Below, in pieces: positions 47,100 to 57,814 of a stretch of 64,000 nucleotides of DNA. The notes beneath the pieces are model-generated. The model had not been told where the DNA came from. It worked only from the letters and a program-made list of their open reading frames with translations, and did not search any database. Position 1 is the first letter of the stretch, and each line of letters opens with the position of its first letter. This DNA is from Triglochin maritima (lineage: Eukaryota; Streptophyta; Magnoliopsida; Alismatales; Juncaginaceae), in the NCBI GenBank assembly GCA_963682175.1, contig OY821789.1, positions 8,308,001 to 8,372,000 of the forward strand, read 5' to 3'. Position numbers and translations under genes: made by a program.

Positions 47100-48599
47100 G
47101 TGGTATCAGAGCATAGGGTTCAATTTTCTCATGATTTATGACTGTAAACAAATCTAGTTTACCATCTAGGATTTAAACAATTCGTTTTACCGGTTTTTCG
47201 GTCTTTAAATGTTTGTTGAAATAATTCTTTATAATAATTCGTTTTAAATGTTTTGAATGTTTAAAACATGGCATATAATTATTAGAATTATGATTTAGAC
47301 ATAAGTCTAACTTGCAATAATTTCGTTTTAAGTACAAACGATTATTTTGTAAGAGAATCAACAAAACCGAAAAAACTGCGATTCATCTTTCCATTGGAAA
47401 TTGGATGAACAGCGGTTCATAATTAATTTGTGAACTATGGATGTATGAAAAATGTTTTTAATGGATTTCAAAATATTTTTCAAAGAATTATTGAGAATTC
47501 TAGATGATTGATAAATTAAATTCTGTAGTTTATAGCAATTGCGTGCATGGATGCTTGAGTTGCTTTGCAGGATTGTGAGTTTATATGTTCCAAATCAGAC
47601 ACTACAAATGTATGTAATTATTATTATACAGGGGCTTATGTATGTAAAAGCCATATTCTATATTTTCTATCTTTAGAATTGCATTTGCATGTGAGAGGCT
47701 TTTACATAGGACTTGCACTAGTCGGTTTTTATCGAATGTGAGGAGCATGTTTATTTTCTGTAAAATCTACATCTCCGGTGCAAGAGGAAGTCGCCGCTGT
47801 AGCGCATCGATCGAGGATCGAGGATCGGGGATCGAGGATCAAGGATCGAAGGGAACATATAAACTCACACGATGTGGATTGTGTGAATGTTTAATTTCTG
47901 TTTTATAATTTCTGCTATGCATGTGATGAATGGTGAATGTTAGGATGTGTATGAATATTAATATGCATGATAACCTAAAATTCTAAATCACATGTTAAAT
48001 TGTCCAACAAAAATTAAGAATAAATTTCCTTCTTATTTCATCCACTAGCAGCCATTGATCGAGGGATATTCTGCTCGCCCTTAGCGAGAGATAGCTCCCT
48101 CTATCTTTGGGAATAGTGGGAGATATAAAGGTTGTCTGTTGTTGTGCCACAATTAAATATATGAGGTGTGTTTCACCCTAGTGAACCCCAAGTATGTTTA
48201 GTTGTGAATACAATAGATAAACGTATCTCGTATCAAATGAAAATAAGTTTTCTTAACATTACCTAGAGCCCTCGCTCGGTTTTGGGAAAAAGTTTTTCTT
48301 ACGAGGATAGGTCATATTCCCTCATAATTAAAACGACAAGAGTCACAAGAGTTTGAAGATGCTAAATATTGCTAAAATTCAAAAAGGTTGTGATTAGAAA
48401 ATGTTTTCTTACCTTGATATTGTAATGTATTCGATAGCCCTTAGCTAGTCTATATTACAATTAATAGGATCTTGGATTGTTGCATTTATGGGCAAGATTT
48501 TAATTTGCAACATTTACATTTATATATTCGATATATGTATGCATGTGTATTAAAACATAAAATTGGCATTAAAACCTGTATGATTTATTTTGTAGAAAA

Positions 48600-51500
48600 A
48601 TGTCGAACATCCAACCTATCGTACGATCCATGATAGAAAAACACCCTTTAACAAATGATGGCTCAAACTTCATTAGTTGGCAACTCAAACTCAACATCGT
48701 GTTAAAGTTTGAGAAACTATCTCACATTTTGGAAGGTCCAATCCCAAAGTGGAATGAGAGATTAACCGATGAAGAGAAAGAGGCTAAGGCCAAGTGGGAA
48801 GACCAAGAGAACCAGGTTCACGGTCTTATGCTAGCATCCATGGGTGACTCGCTCCAAGCGAAATACTTGGATTCAAAACCCAAGAAGACCATGGAGGCTT
48901 TATCTAAGATGTTCATGGATAATGCCCGAAAGGAGCGCTATAAGACCACCATCGCACTCACAAGGTGCCATATGGCGGAGGGAACATCGGTATCTATGCA
49001 TTTTCTCACGATGCAAGGATACCTTGAGAAGTTGGCAAAGCTCTCTTCACCAATGCCCGAGGACATTGCTGAAGATATGATTCTTGGCTCTCTAGCCCCG
49101 TCCTTTAAGGACTTTGTGATGCACTATCACGTGCGTGAAAAAGGGGTGAGTCTTGAGGAGCTTCACAACGCTCTCAAAACTGCTGAAGTTGACATGGGCA
49201 AGGGTAGGGACAAGCAAGTCCTTGCCGTCCATGGGAGGGGCCATAAGATTGGTAAAGGAAAGGGCAAATCTACCAAAAGTGGTTCAATCAAGAGCAAGGG
49301 AGTAGGAGGTGCTCGTGCGAGTGCCTCAAGGGGGAAATCTCAGAAATCTCCAACTCCCAATACGGAGTGCTTTCACTGCGGTGAAGAAGGACACATCCGG
49401 CCAAATTGCCCCAAGTACAAGGAAGACCTTGACAACGGAGTGATTGAACGTCGGCGCCCCAAAAAGGCCAAAGGTATATTTGTTATTGAAATAAATTTAG
49501 CCACCTCTGTCCAGGATTGGGTAATAGATACCGGATCTTGTGCTCACATAGTTTCTAATGTGCAGCTACTCATGGATAGGAAGGAACTCGTACGGAACGA
49601 GGTAGAATTGAAGGTCGGAAATGGTGCGAACGTGTCTGCGGTTGCACAAGGTTCTGTGGTGCTTCAATTATGTAGTGGTTTAAATTTATGTCTAAAGAAT
49701 GTTTATTATGTACCTTCGATTAGCAAGAATATTATTTCTGTATCATGTCTGGATATGGATAATTTTAATATAAATATTTCAAATTCTTGTTTGTCTATAT
49801 CGAAGAATGGTGTGTTCTATGCAAATGCGTTCATAAGGAATGGTCTCTATTTGCTTGAATTGGATAATAAACAAATCTTTAATATCAATAACAAAAGACT
49901 TAAGACCACTCACGAGAATGATACTCTCTTGTGGCACTATCGTCTTGGTCACATAAATGAAAAGCGCATCAAGAAATTGCAAGAAGCTAACCTTCTTGGT
50001 CTACTTGATTTTAAATCATTGGAGACGTGCCAACCATGTCTAATGGGAAAAATGACCAAAAAGCCTTTCAAGAAGAAAGGCCCAAGGGCGAGTGGCTTGT
50101 TGGATTTGATACATTCCGATGTATGTGGTCCAATGAGTACTAGTGCACGAGATGGTTTAAGGTACTTCATTACGTTCACGGATGATTATAGTCGTTATGG
50201 CTATGTTTATCTAATGAGAAACAAAAGTGAATCTTTTGACAAGTTCAAAGAATTCAAGAATGAAGTAGAGAACCAACTCGACAAGAAAATCAAGTCTCTA
50301 CGAACGGATCGTGGAGGTGAGTACTTAAGTGCCGAATTTGACTCATACCTAAAGGAGTTTGGTATTGTACCTCAACTCACCCCTCCCGGTACACCTCAGT
50401 GGAATGGGGTATCCGAAAGGAGGAATAGGACATTGCTCGACATGGTTCGGTCAATGATGAGTCATGCGGAATTACCTCTCTACTTTTGGAGTTATGCACT
50501 ACAAACTGCGGCTTACACACTAAATAATGTTCCATCCAAATCCGTGGAGAAAACTCCTTATGAGCTATGGAGTGGTAAAGCACCTAAGCTCAGTTTTCTC
50601 AAGATTTGGGGTTGTGAGGCTTACGTCAAGAGATTGATGTCGACCAAACTTCAACCAAAAGCGGATAAGTGCTTCTTTATTGGTTATCCTCGTGAGACAA
50701 GAGGATACTACTTTTGGCATATCACCTCCAATCGAGTGATTGTAGAGAGGGATGCCACATTTCTGGAAAAGGAATTTCTAGAAAGAGTAAAAAGTAGTGG
50801 GAGTAGGGTTGTGCTTGAGGAAACCCAAGATACTCTACAAGATCATGAAATGAATGATGACATTCAAGATCATGAAGGCCCAACCGAGATTCCTTTGGTT
50901 AGTGAGAGCGTGAGTGAGAGACCCTCGCAAGAAATTGTGAGAGAATCTCAATCATCCCCACCAAGTGTACGTTCAAGAGTTGAACGTGAACCCACTCCTC
51001 AAGAAATTGTGGAAGAAGTTCGAGAGACACGAGAAGAACCAAAAGAACTTAGAAGGTCAACAAGGGAAAGGAAGAAACCCGATTTATATCTAGGACTTCA
51101 TGAAATCATGGTACTAGATACCAATGATCCCTTAACCTTCCAAGAAGCAATGGAAAGGGAAGACTCCAAACTATGGCTTAAGGCCATGGAATCCGAAATA
51201 GAATCCATGTATGATAATCAAGTATGGGACTTGGTTGACCTTCCTCAAGGGAAAAAGGTCATTCATAATAAATGGGTTTTTAAGAGGAAGATGGACATGG
51301 ATGGGAACTTGACAACCTACAAAGCGAGGCTTGTAGCGAAAGGTTTCACTCAAGTTCAAGGAATTGACTATGATGAAACTTTTTCACCGGTTGCCATGTT
51401 CAAGTCTATTCGGATCATGCTCGCTATTGCCGCATTTCACGATTATGAAATATGGCAAATGGATGTCAAAACGGCGTTCCTGAATGGGAACTTGGAGGAG

Positions 51501-52712
51501 GATGTGTACATGGTACAACCTCAAGGTTTTGAAGATCCAAAGAATAGTGAGAAGGTATGCAAGCTTCAAAGATCCATCTATGGATTGAAGCAGGCATCAA
51601 GGAGTTGGAACAAACGCTTTGACGAGGAAGTAAAGAAGCTTCACTTCATTCAAAGTAAGGAAGAACCTTGTGTATACAAGAAGGTTAGTGGGAGCCATGT
51701 AGTATTCCTAATCCTATATGTCGATGACATATTGCTTATGGGCAATCATATTCCTTTGCTTGAGCAAACGAGAAGTTCATTGAAATCTGCATTTTCGATG
51801 AAAGACATGGGTGAGGCTCAATACATCTTGGGAATCAAGATATATCGAGATAGATCTCGCAGACTCATTGGCCTCAGTCAACGTGCATACATTGACAAGG
51901 TCTTGGAAAGGTTCAAGATGAACAACTCCAAAAAGGGCAGTGTGCCAATGAGTATGGGTGTGCAACTCAAGAAGTCTCAACGTGCGCAATCACGTAAGGA
52001 CTTAGAGTACATGAAAGATGTCCCTTATGCTTCTGCAATTGGGTCGATCATGTACGCGATGACTTGCACAAGACCCGATGTCTCGTATGCTCTAAGTGTG
52101 ACAAGTCGTCACCAATCCAACGCAGGTCCTGAGCATTGGACTGCGGTCAAGAATATCCTGAAGTACCTTAACCGGACTAAGGATAAGATTCTTGTTTATG
52201 GAGGACAAAGGGAATTGATAGCTGAAGGTTACTCGGATGCGAGTTTCATGAGTGATCCAGACGATAGAAGGTCGCAGTCAGGATACGTCTTCCTTCTGAA
52301 TGGTGGAGCTGTGAGTTGGCGTAGTTGGAAGCAAAGCACTACTGCCGACTCAACCACTGCTTCCGAAGTGATGGCTGTCGCTGAAGCGAGCAAGGAAGGA
52401 GTGTTGATTAAGAAGTTCCTTGAAGAGCTTGGGGTAGTTCCCTCGAGCGAGGGACCAATAGAGCTATTTTGCGACAATAGTGCATCTATCTCGCAAATCA
52501 AGGATCCCAAATCACACCACAAAGTGAAGTACATGGATCGTAAGTACTTCGTGACGCGTGACCTCATCGACGAAGGCAAAATAAATCTGTTATGGGTGGA
52601 CACCAACAGCAACACAGCTGATCCATTCACAAAACCCTTATCCCAAGCCAAGGGCGAAATGCATTTCGAGTCCATGGGATTGAGGAACCATGTAGATTGG
52701 CTTGATGATTGA
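48600..52712 (+). CDS. Copia Gag-Pol polyprotein, unit 2
   Basis: The same 1370-residue protein as unit 1, without a single amino-acid difference, exactly 7657 bp downstream. Leader, primer-binding site and polypurine tract are also repeated. Its completeness means the array holds two coding-competent units instead of one intact and one dead copy. Confidence 0.97.
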   Translation: MSNIQPIVRSMIEKHPLTNDGSNFISWQLKLNIVLKFEKLSHILEGPIPKWNERLTDEEKEAKAKWEDQENQVHGLMLASMGDSLQAKYLDSKPKKTMEALSKMFMDNARKERYKTTIALTRCHMAEGTSVSMHFLTMQGYLEKLAKLSSPMPEDIAEDMILGSLAPSFKDFVMHYHVREKGVSLEELHNALKTAEVDMGKGRDKQVLAVHGRGHKIGKGKGKSTKSGSIKSKGVGGARASASRGKSQKSPTPNTECFHCGEEGHIRPNCPKYKEDLDNGVIERRRPKKAKGIFVIEINLATSVQDWVIDTGSCAHIVSNVQLLMDRKELVRNEVELKVGNGANVSAVAQGSVVLQLCSGLNLCLKNVYYVPSISKNIISVSCLDMDNFNINISNSCLSISKNGVFYANAFIRNGLYLLELDNKQIFNINNKRLKTTHENDTLLWHYRLGHINEKRIKKLQEANLLGLLDFKSLETCQPCLMGKMTKKPFKKKGPRASGLLDLIHSDVCGPMSTSARDGLRYFITFTDDYSRYGYVYLMRNKSESFDKFKEFKNEVENQLDKKIKSLRTDRGGEYLSAEFDSYLKEFGIVPQLTPPGTPQWNGVSERRNRTLLDMVRSMMSHAELPLYFWSYALQTAAYTLNNVPSKSVEKTPYELWSGKAPKLSFLKIWGCEAYVKRLMSTKLQPKADKCFFIGYPRETRGYYFWHITSNRVIVERDATFLEKEFLERVKSSGSRVVLEETQDTLQDHEMNDDIQDHEGPTEIPLVSESVSERPSQEIVRESQSSPPSVRSRVEREPTPQEIVEEVRETREEPKELRRSTRERKKPDLYLGLHEIMVLDTNDPLTFQEAMEREDSKLWLKAMESEIESMYDNQVWDLVDLPQGKKVIHNKWVFKRKMDMDGNLTTYKARLVAKGFTQVQGIDYDETFSPVAMFKSIRIMLAIAAFHDYEIWQMDVKTAFLNGNLEEDVYMVQPQGFEDPKNSEKVCKLQRSIYGLKQASRSWNKRFDEEVKKLHFIQSKEEPCVYKKVSGSHVVFLILYVDDILLMGNHIPLLEQTRSSLKSAFSMKDMGEAQYILGIKIYRDRSRRLIGLSQRAYIDKVLERFKMNNSKKGSVPMSMGVQLKKSQRAQSRKDLEYMKDVPYASAIGSIMYAMTCTRPDVSYALSVTSRHQSNAGPEHWTAVKNILKYLNRTKDKILVYGGQRELIAEGYSDASFMSDPDDRRSQSGYVFLLNGGAVSWRSWKQSTTADSTTASEVMAVAEASKEGVLIKKFLEELGVVPSSEGPIELFCDNSASISQIKDPKSHHKVKYMDRKYFVTRDLIDEGKINLLWVDTNSNTADPFTKPLSQAKGEMHFESMGLRNHVDWLDD

Positions 52713-52796
52713 TATGTAATGGGGTTTACCCTAGTTATTATTGTTTTATGCATTGAGTATGTATGAGAAAGAAAACTTTAATAACAAGTGGGAGAT

Positions 52797-54756
52797 TGAA
52801 GGGAATGTGTTCTAAAAGTTTTACTTTTAAATGCCAATTATTATGAATTGAATGAGAAATCATTTTGTTCCTTGTTTATGTTATTCGTCCTTTAGAAGTG
52901 TTAAGGAAGAGGCTCTTGGTCCTTAACCGTAGAGCTCTAAAAGATATTGGTTTGCATAAAACAAAAGATATTCGCAATCATGGTAATTAACATGGAACAT
53001 TAATTACCGAGTTAAGATTGTCGTGTTGGTCATAGATCATTGTAGCTCTACAAGTGAGTGACGACACGGGTATGCAAAAGAGGAAAATATTACTTTTGTA
53101 TACTGAATAGACCTAATAAGTGAAATATTATAGAAATGTGTTTCTGTGTCATTAATATTTTACTGTGTCTTTGGTCCTTTGATATGAGACTTATATCTGA
53201 TCACTTAAGGAATACTTAATTAGATCAGTGTCTTGAACTATCGATCAGTGTAGTGTAAAGGCATCGGTTGGTTAAGTATAACTTTCGTTGGAGAAGATAG
53301 TTAGTCAAAAGATTATCATTGCCCCTCTTAATTGAGTGATGATATTAGTGGGCCCCTTGATAAAGCAAAGTTATAATGTGCACAATGTGATTTGAGTTAA
53401 GTCACATATTTATAACTAGCTTAAAGAGATCAAGAAATGAATACTAATACAAAGATGACACAATACTACTTTGTGTGTATTCTTAATATCATGAGGCAAG
53501 GGACGGACACAAGTGATGCACTCCATCACTAAGTGGATCGGGTTTTGGTTCGAGTGGAATTAAGACATCTAACTAATTGGGAGCTATAATGTGTAGCTAG
53601 ATACCGCTTATAGCTTGTGATATTAAGCCTTTAATATCACTACCAACTTAGTTTAGATCCTCCCATAGGTCACACCACAAAACTGGGAAACAAGAAATGA
53701 GGATTTTGAGTTCATAAGGATGTGTCGGGTTTCATGTAGAAAATATGACACATGGGGTGAACAAGCAAAATCAAGATTATGTTGTGATTAATAACATAAT
53801 TAGAATCTAAATTAAATTCATATGTGATGTAATATTATGGGGTGTAATGAGTTGACATTACATAGGATAATATGTTACATAAGTTGTGAATTTACTACTA
53901 ATCCCGAAATGTCAAATTTTGTAGGGGTTAAACCAAAATTTGACCAGTCTGCAGTACTGTGCAAAAGTCAACCGATGAATAGTACTGGTCAACCGATGAA
54001 CAGTACCCGGTCGACCGATGAACAGTAACCGGTCGACCGATGAACAGTACCCGGTCCATGATGAACAGTACCGGTCGACCGATGAACAGTAACGGTCGAC
54101 CGGTCCAGACGGTTTTCTGCAGAATTAATTTAAGAATTAATTAGATCATGCATGGAATTGGTCCATAATTGATTTAATTCGTGACTAATATTATTTATTA
54201 ATAAATAATGGATGGTTAGATGGAATTTTGCATGAAATCATGGGCAAGAGGTTGCACATGAATAGGTAATTTGAAGAGAACCTATAAATAGAGGTTATCT
54301 CATTGCCTTCCTACATCTTAATTAATATTGCTTTTCATGCAAAATCTCTCTCCTTAATTCTCCACGAAAATTCCATAAATTCTTAAGTTTAGTTTAGTTC
54401 TTAAGAGATCATCTTCTCAAGGGAATTAAAGAGGGGTTAGTAATTGGATTCTAAACCCTATCGGAGATTGAGAGACTAGCTTCCCTCTCTCCGATCTTGT
54501 TTAGAGTTTGGTGAATACTCGGAGGCATCCGGCGCAGCGAGGAGCATCCCAACCGTCTCCGAATCTTCGAGAAGTTTTAGAGAACTTCTAGGTATGAATT
54601 TCGGAGCTCCTTTATGTTTGTTTTAATAGAGTTTCTGAAACTAGTTTGTTAAAACAAACCGATGCATGCAATAAATTCTAGAAAATTGAAAATTGATCCT
54701 TATTATACATAAAAATCCGAAAAATATATATGTATAATTAAACATGAAATCCTACA
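52797..54756 (+). repeat. Copia LTR 3 (1960 bp)
   Basis: Follows a polypurine tract and is followed directly by the duplication TCTTC and the coiled-coil coding DNA of the passenger gene, with no primer-binding site. TATA box at 54283-54290. Confidence 0.93.
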
Positions 54757-55799
54757 TCTTCCTCCTCCCTCCTCTTCTTCTCATCCTCCTCCCTCCTCTT
54801 CTTCTCTTCCTCCTCCCTCTTCTTCCTCTCTTCCTCCTCCCTCTTCTTCCTCTCTTCCTCCCTCCGTTTTTTTCTCTCTTCCTCCTCCCTCCTCATCCTC
54901 CTCTTCTTCTCTTCCTCCTCCCTCTTATTCCTCTCATCCTCCTCCCTCTTCTTCCTCTCTTCCTCCTCCCTCTTCTTCCTCTCTTCCTCCCTCCGCTTTT
55001 TTCTCTCTTCCTCCTCCCTCCTCATCCTCCTCTTCTTCTCATCCTCCTCCCTTCCCTTCTTCTCATCCTCCTCCCTCTTATTCCTCTCATCCTCCTCCCT
55101 CCTCTTCTTCTCATCATCCTCCCTCTTCTTCTTCTCTTGCTCCTCCCTCTTCTTCCTTTCTTCCTCCTCTCTCTTCTCCCTCTCTTTCTCCTCTGTCTTC
55201 TTCCTCTCCTCCGCCTCCCTCTTATTTCTCTCTTCCTCCCTCTTTTCCCTCTCCTCCGCCTCCCTCTTATTTCTCTCTTCCTCCTCCCTCTTTTCCCTCT
55301 CTTCCTCCTCCCCACGGACTCTCAGCCTACGACACTCTTCTTGAGAGATCCGGAGTTCTTCCTCCAGGTTGTTAATTTTAACGGTCGCCTCCCTAAGTGC
55401 TGCTTCGGCTCGCAGCCAATTCGTCTTCACCTCACTAAGTTCCAACTCTTGTAGCAATGGGTCACATGGAATGCTGCATTCACTGAGTTGTACCCTTGGT
55501 AGAGTGGATGTTGAAGGTGTTTCCTTCGAGACAACCTTTGCTGCGGGAGTTGCTTCTTCAATAGGAAATTGATCCTCTGACAACAGTGAATGCTCCCGTG
55601 CACTGAGTTTTGGGGTGCCCTTCAATTCAAATTGACCCGAGTAAATCCGGGACAAGTTGATGCCTCGATCTTCCCATTTTCTAAGGATTTGGCGTCTGCT
55701 AAACATTTCCGTCCAACACTTGAACCGTGGAAATGCTGACCGGGGATCCCCCAATTTGAACTTCTCGCAAAGCCACACCTGAAAACAGGAATGAGTTAA

Positions 55800-56545
55800 A
55801 AACCAGAAACATAACTTCCCCAGGACAGACACAACTCTTATTCCGGACAGACGCAAAACTATTCCGGACAGACACAACTCTTATTCCGGACAGGCGCAAC
55901 TCTTATTCCGGACATGCGCAACTCTTATTCCGGACAGACGCAAAACTATTCCGGACAAACACAACTCTTATTCCGGACAGACGCAACTCTTATTCCGGAC
56001 AGACGCAACACTATTCCGGACAGACAAAATACTTATTCCGGACAGACGCAACTCTTATTCTGGACAGACGCAACACTATTCCGGACAGACAATATACTTA
56101 TTCCGGACAGACGCAACTCTTATTCCGGACAGACGCAACACTATTCCGGACAGACAATATACTTATTCCGGACAGACGCAACTCTTATTCCGGACAGACA
56201 ATCTCAATACGTTTTCCGAAAAGACGCAACACTATTCCGGACAGACAAACTCTTATTCCGGACAGACAAAATTCTTATTCCGGACAGACAAAATACTTAA
56301 TCCGGACAGACACAATACGTATTCCGGACAAACAAACTCTTATTCCGGACAGACAAAACACTTATTCCGGACAGACAAAATACTTAATCCGGACAGACAC
56401 AATACGTATTCCGGACAAACAAGATACTATTCCGGACAGACAAAACACTTATTCCGGACAGACACAAGACCTATCCCGGACAGACAAAACACTTATTCCG
56501 GACATAAACCAACACTACTCCGGACTGACACAACACTCATTCCGG
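55800..56545 (-). repeat. TCCGGACAGACGCAACTCTT-type minisatellite in passenger intron 2
   Basis: About 30 units of TATTCCGGACAGACRMAAY fill almost the whole intron (55779-56559). On the minus strand they read TGTCCGGAATAA, the same core as the array at 34930-36250 but in inverted orientation. Confidence 0.93.
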
Positions 56546-57489
56546 ACCAAGATGCTTACTTGTAATACGGCAACGCAACCATACACGTAGCCCTGCTTCA
56601 TAGAGAAGTTCCCTGACAATCTCCTCCTCGAGAGGTCCCGTTGGGCTTCCTCCAGGCCTTCAACCAAGAAAGTGTGAACCGCATTTGCCCACGCATATCT
56701 CTTGAGGCGCTTGAGGTTCTTAAGGTGCTTCGTGTACCACGCTTTACTTCGCAGTGATCCATCGAAGAACAAAAAATGATTGAAAATCATAGAAATAAGG
56801 AGTCGGACGTGCTCCTCCTCCTCGCCCATCTTGCTCGTGGCAGTAAGATGACCCAGTAGTTGGGTGTTGTCGAGGTTCACCCCGTCACGTTTCTCTACAT
56901 ACATTGCTTCCATATCCACTCTCTGCCCATGTGCTCTTAGTCCAAGTAGAAGGGCGACGTCTTCTACCGTAAATGGGACCACCCCAGTGGCTATTCTCAG
57001 ACCGACTTCAGTGGCGTCGAAGTGTTCGACGAACCAACCCAGTATCTCGTTGTCAGTTGTGACGTGAGGAAAGGAGAGGAAGTGACCGAAAGGCGTCCGT
57101 TGGAAGACATTTTTCTCCTCCTCCTTCATCCGGTCGAACTGCTTGTGAAGGGCCGTGAAACCGCACTTCGTTTCGCGGAAGTAGTACGTGCTTCCCTTAA
57201 ACCACCAAAAAAAATTGTTAGAGGCCAATAATGAACCTTAAAATGAACCAGAAAAAACGTGGTTGACACAACACCTGCGCGGCTACAATTTCAGGAGCGA
57301 TGGAGGTTTCAGGTAGAGAAGGATTCATTTTCGCCTTGTTATAATTTTTCGTTCGACTAAAACAGGAATGAAGGTTTTGGATGAGCGTATGGAAAGGAAC
57401 TCCGGCTGAAATGGGGAATGGAAAAGGAGAAGACTTGGGAGGAAAGTTACTCGAATGTTGTCCCGCCGCTAATGATGTACGTGAAGTTT

Positions 57490-57545
57490 AACCGTCTAAT
57501 CGTGATTTCGGGAAATGAACCGTCTAATCGTGATTTCGGGAAATG
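57490..57545. repeat. 28-bp direct repeat, two copies
   Basis: Exact units at 57490-57517 and 57518-57545. Each contains GTGATTTCGGGAAATG. They lie in the MULE just upstream of the passenger gene and about 140 bp inside the right end. Confidence 0.9.
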
Positions 57546-57574
57546 AACCGTCGCACCCAATAATTCGTAATTTA

Positions 57575-57680
57575 CTTTTTCCCGCGCAGAAGTTTTGGCT
57601 GACTGGACGCTGAACTGGCAGCTGACTTGTCCGTCCACGTAGGTAGCGTCACGGACGCACGCGTCCGTGTATAACTACTC
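57575..57680 (-). repeat. Right TIR of the MULE
   Basis: On the minus strand: CACGGACGCGTGCGTCCGTG, then ACGCTACCTACGTGGACGGA and GCGTCCAGTCAGCC. Pairs with 31787-31890. Confidence 0.8.
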
Positions 57681-57814
57681 TTTTCATTATTGAACCTCCT
57701 AAGATAATTATAATAATCGAAAGTAGGGCCATGACAAATAGTGGACCTCGTTATCTGACCCATTTATTGGTGCCAACTGTGCAACAGATGCATTGCAATT
57801 AGTCTTATATTTTC

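Larger units (their letters stand above)
37505..54756 (+). mobile_element. Tandem Copia retrotransposon array: LTR-internal-LTR-internal-LTR
   Basis: Three long LTRs share two identical-looking internal regions. The duplication TCTTC lies outside the two outer LTRs (37500-37504 and 54757-54761), so the whole block behaves as one insertion of 17,252 bp. The middle LTR serves both as 3' LTR of the first unit and 5' LTR of the second. LTR 2 and LTR 3 appear the same; LTR 1 differs by three substitutions and lacks one 22-bp unit. Such arrays arise by unequal recombination between LTRs. Confidence 0.93.
36396..57328 (-). pseudogene. PMD / coiled-coil / Ulp1 protease passenger gene, split by Copia and frameshifted
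   Basis: Exon 1 57328-57275 (MNPSLPETSIAPEIVAAQ), exon 2 57195-56560 and exon 3 from 55778 join with GT/AG introns in phase 0. Exons 1-2 and the start of exon 3 form a plant mobile domain (ALHKQFDRM, PFTVEDVALLLGLR, VWLCEKFKLGDPRSAFPRF). Exon 3 then codes for a long E/K/R coiled coil, cut at 54757 by the Copia array and resuming in the same frame at 37499. A one-base loss in the G run at 37024-37029 shifts into the frame of the Ulp1/C48 domain (36989-36396): HWTLFV with His at 36764-36762, YNSL, and GSNDCGPY with Cys at 36542-36540. Counting one base back in, the reading length is a whole number of codons (938 residues). The Asp of the triad is Asn here. The family cleaves SUMO-like modifiers; activity is doubtful. 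Confidence 0.85.
31787..57680. mobile_element. MULE carrying transposase and a PMD-Ulp1 gene, host to a tandem Copia array
   Basis: TTTTCATTA occurs at 31778-31786 and 57681-57689, a 9-bp target-site duplication as made by Mutator-like elements. Measured from these, the left end and the reverse complement of the right end match in register: the shared GACGC..GCGTC, GACGCTAC.TACGTGG and TCCAGTCAGC blocks sit at equal offsets for the first 40 bp. The outermost 15 bp have drifted. Without the 17.26 kb Copia insertion the MULE would be about 8.6 kb. It contains a transposase gene (+), a minisatellite spacer and a convergent passenger gene (-). This is the layout of Ulp1-carrying MULEs (Kaonashi-type and related). 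Confidence 0.88.

Noticed and set aside
54744..55454. Plus-strand Leu/Pro-rich frame opposite the coiled coil
   Set aside because: Shadow of the E/K/R-rich coding strand; CTTCCTCCTCC reads as L/P repeats.
55914..56300. Plus-strand frame of SGQT/IPDR repeats
   Set aside because: Lies in passenger intron 2 and is the minisatellite itself.
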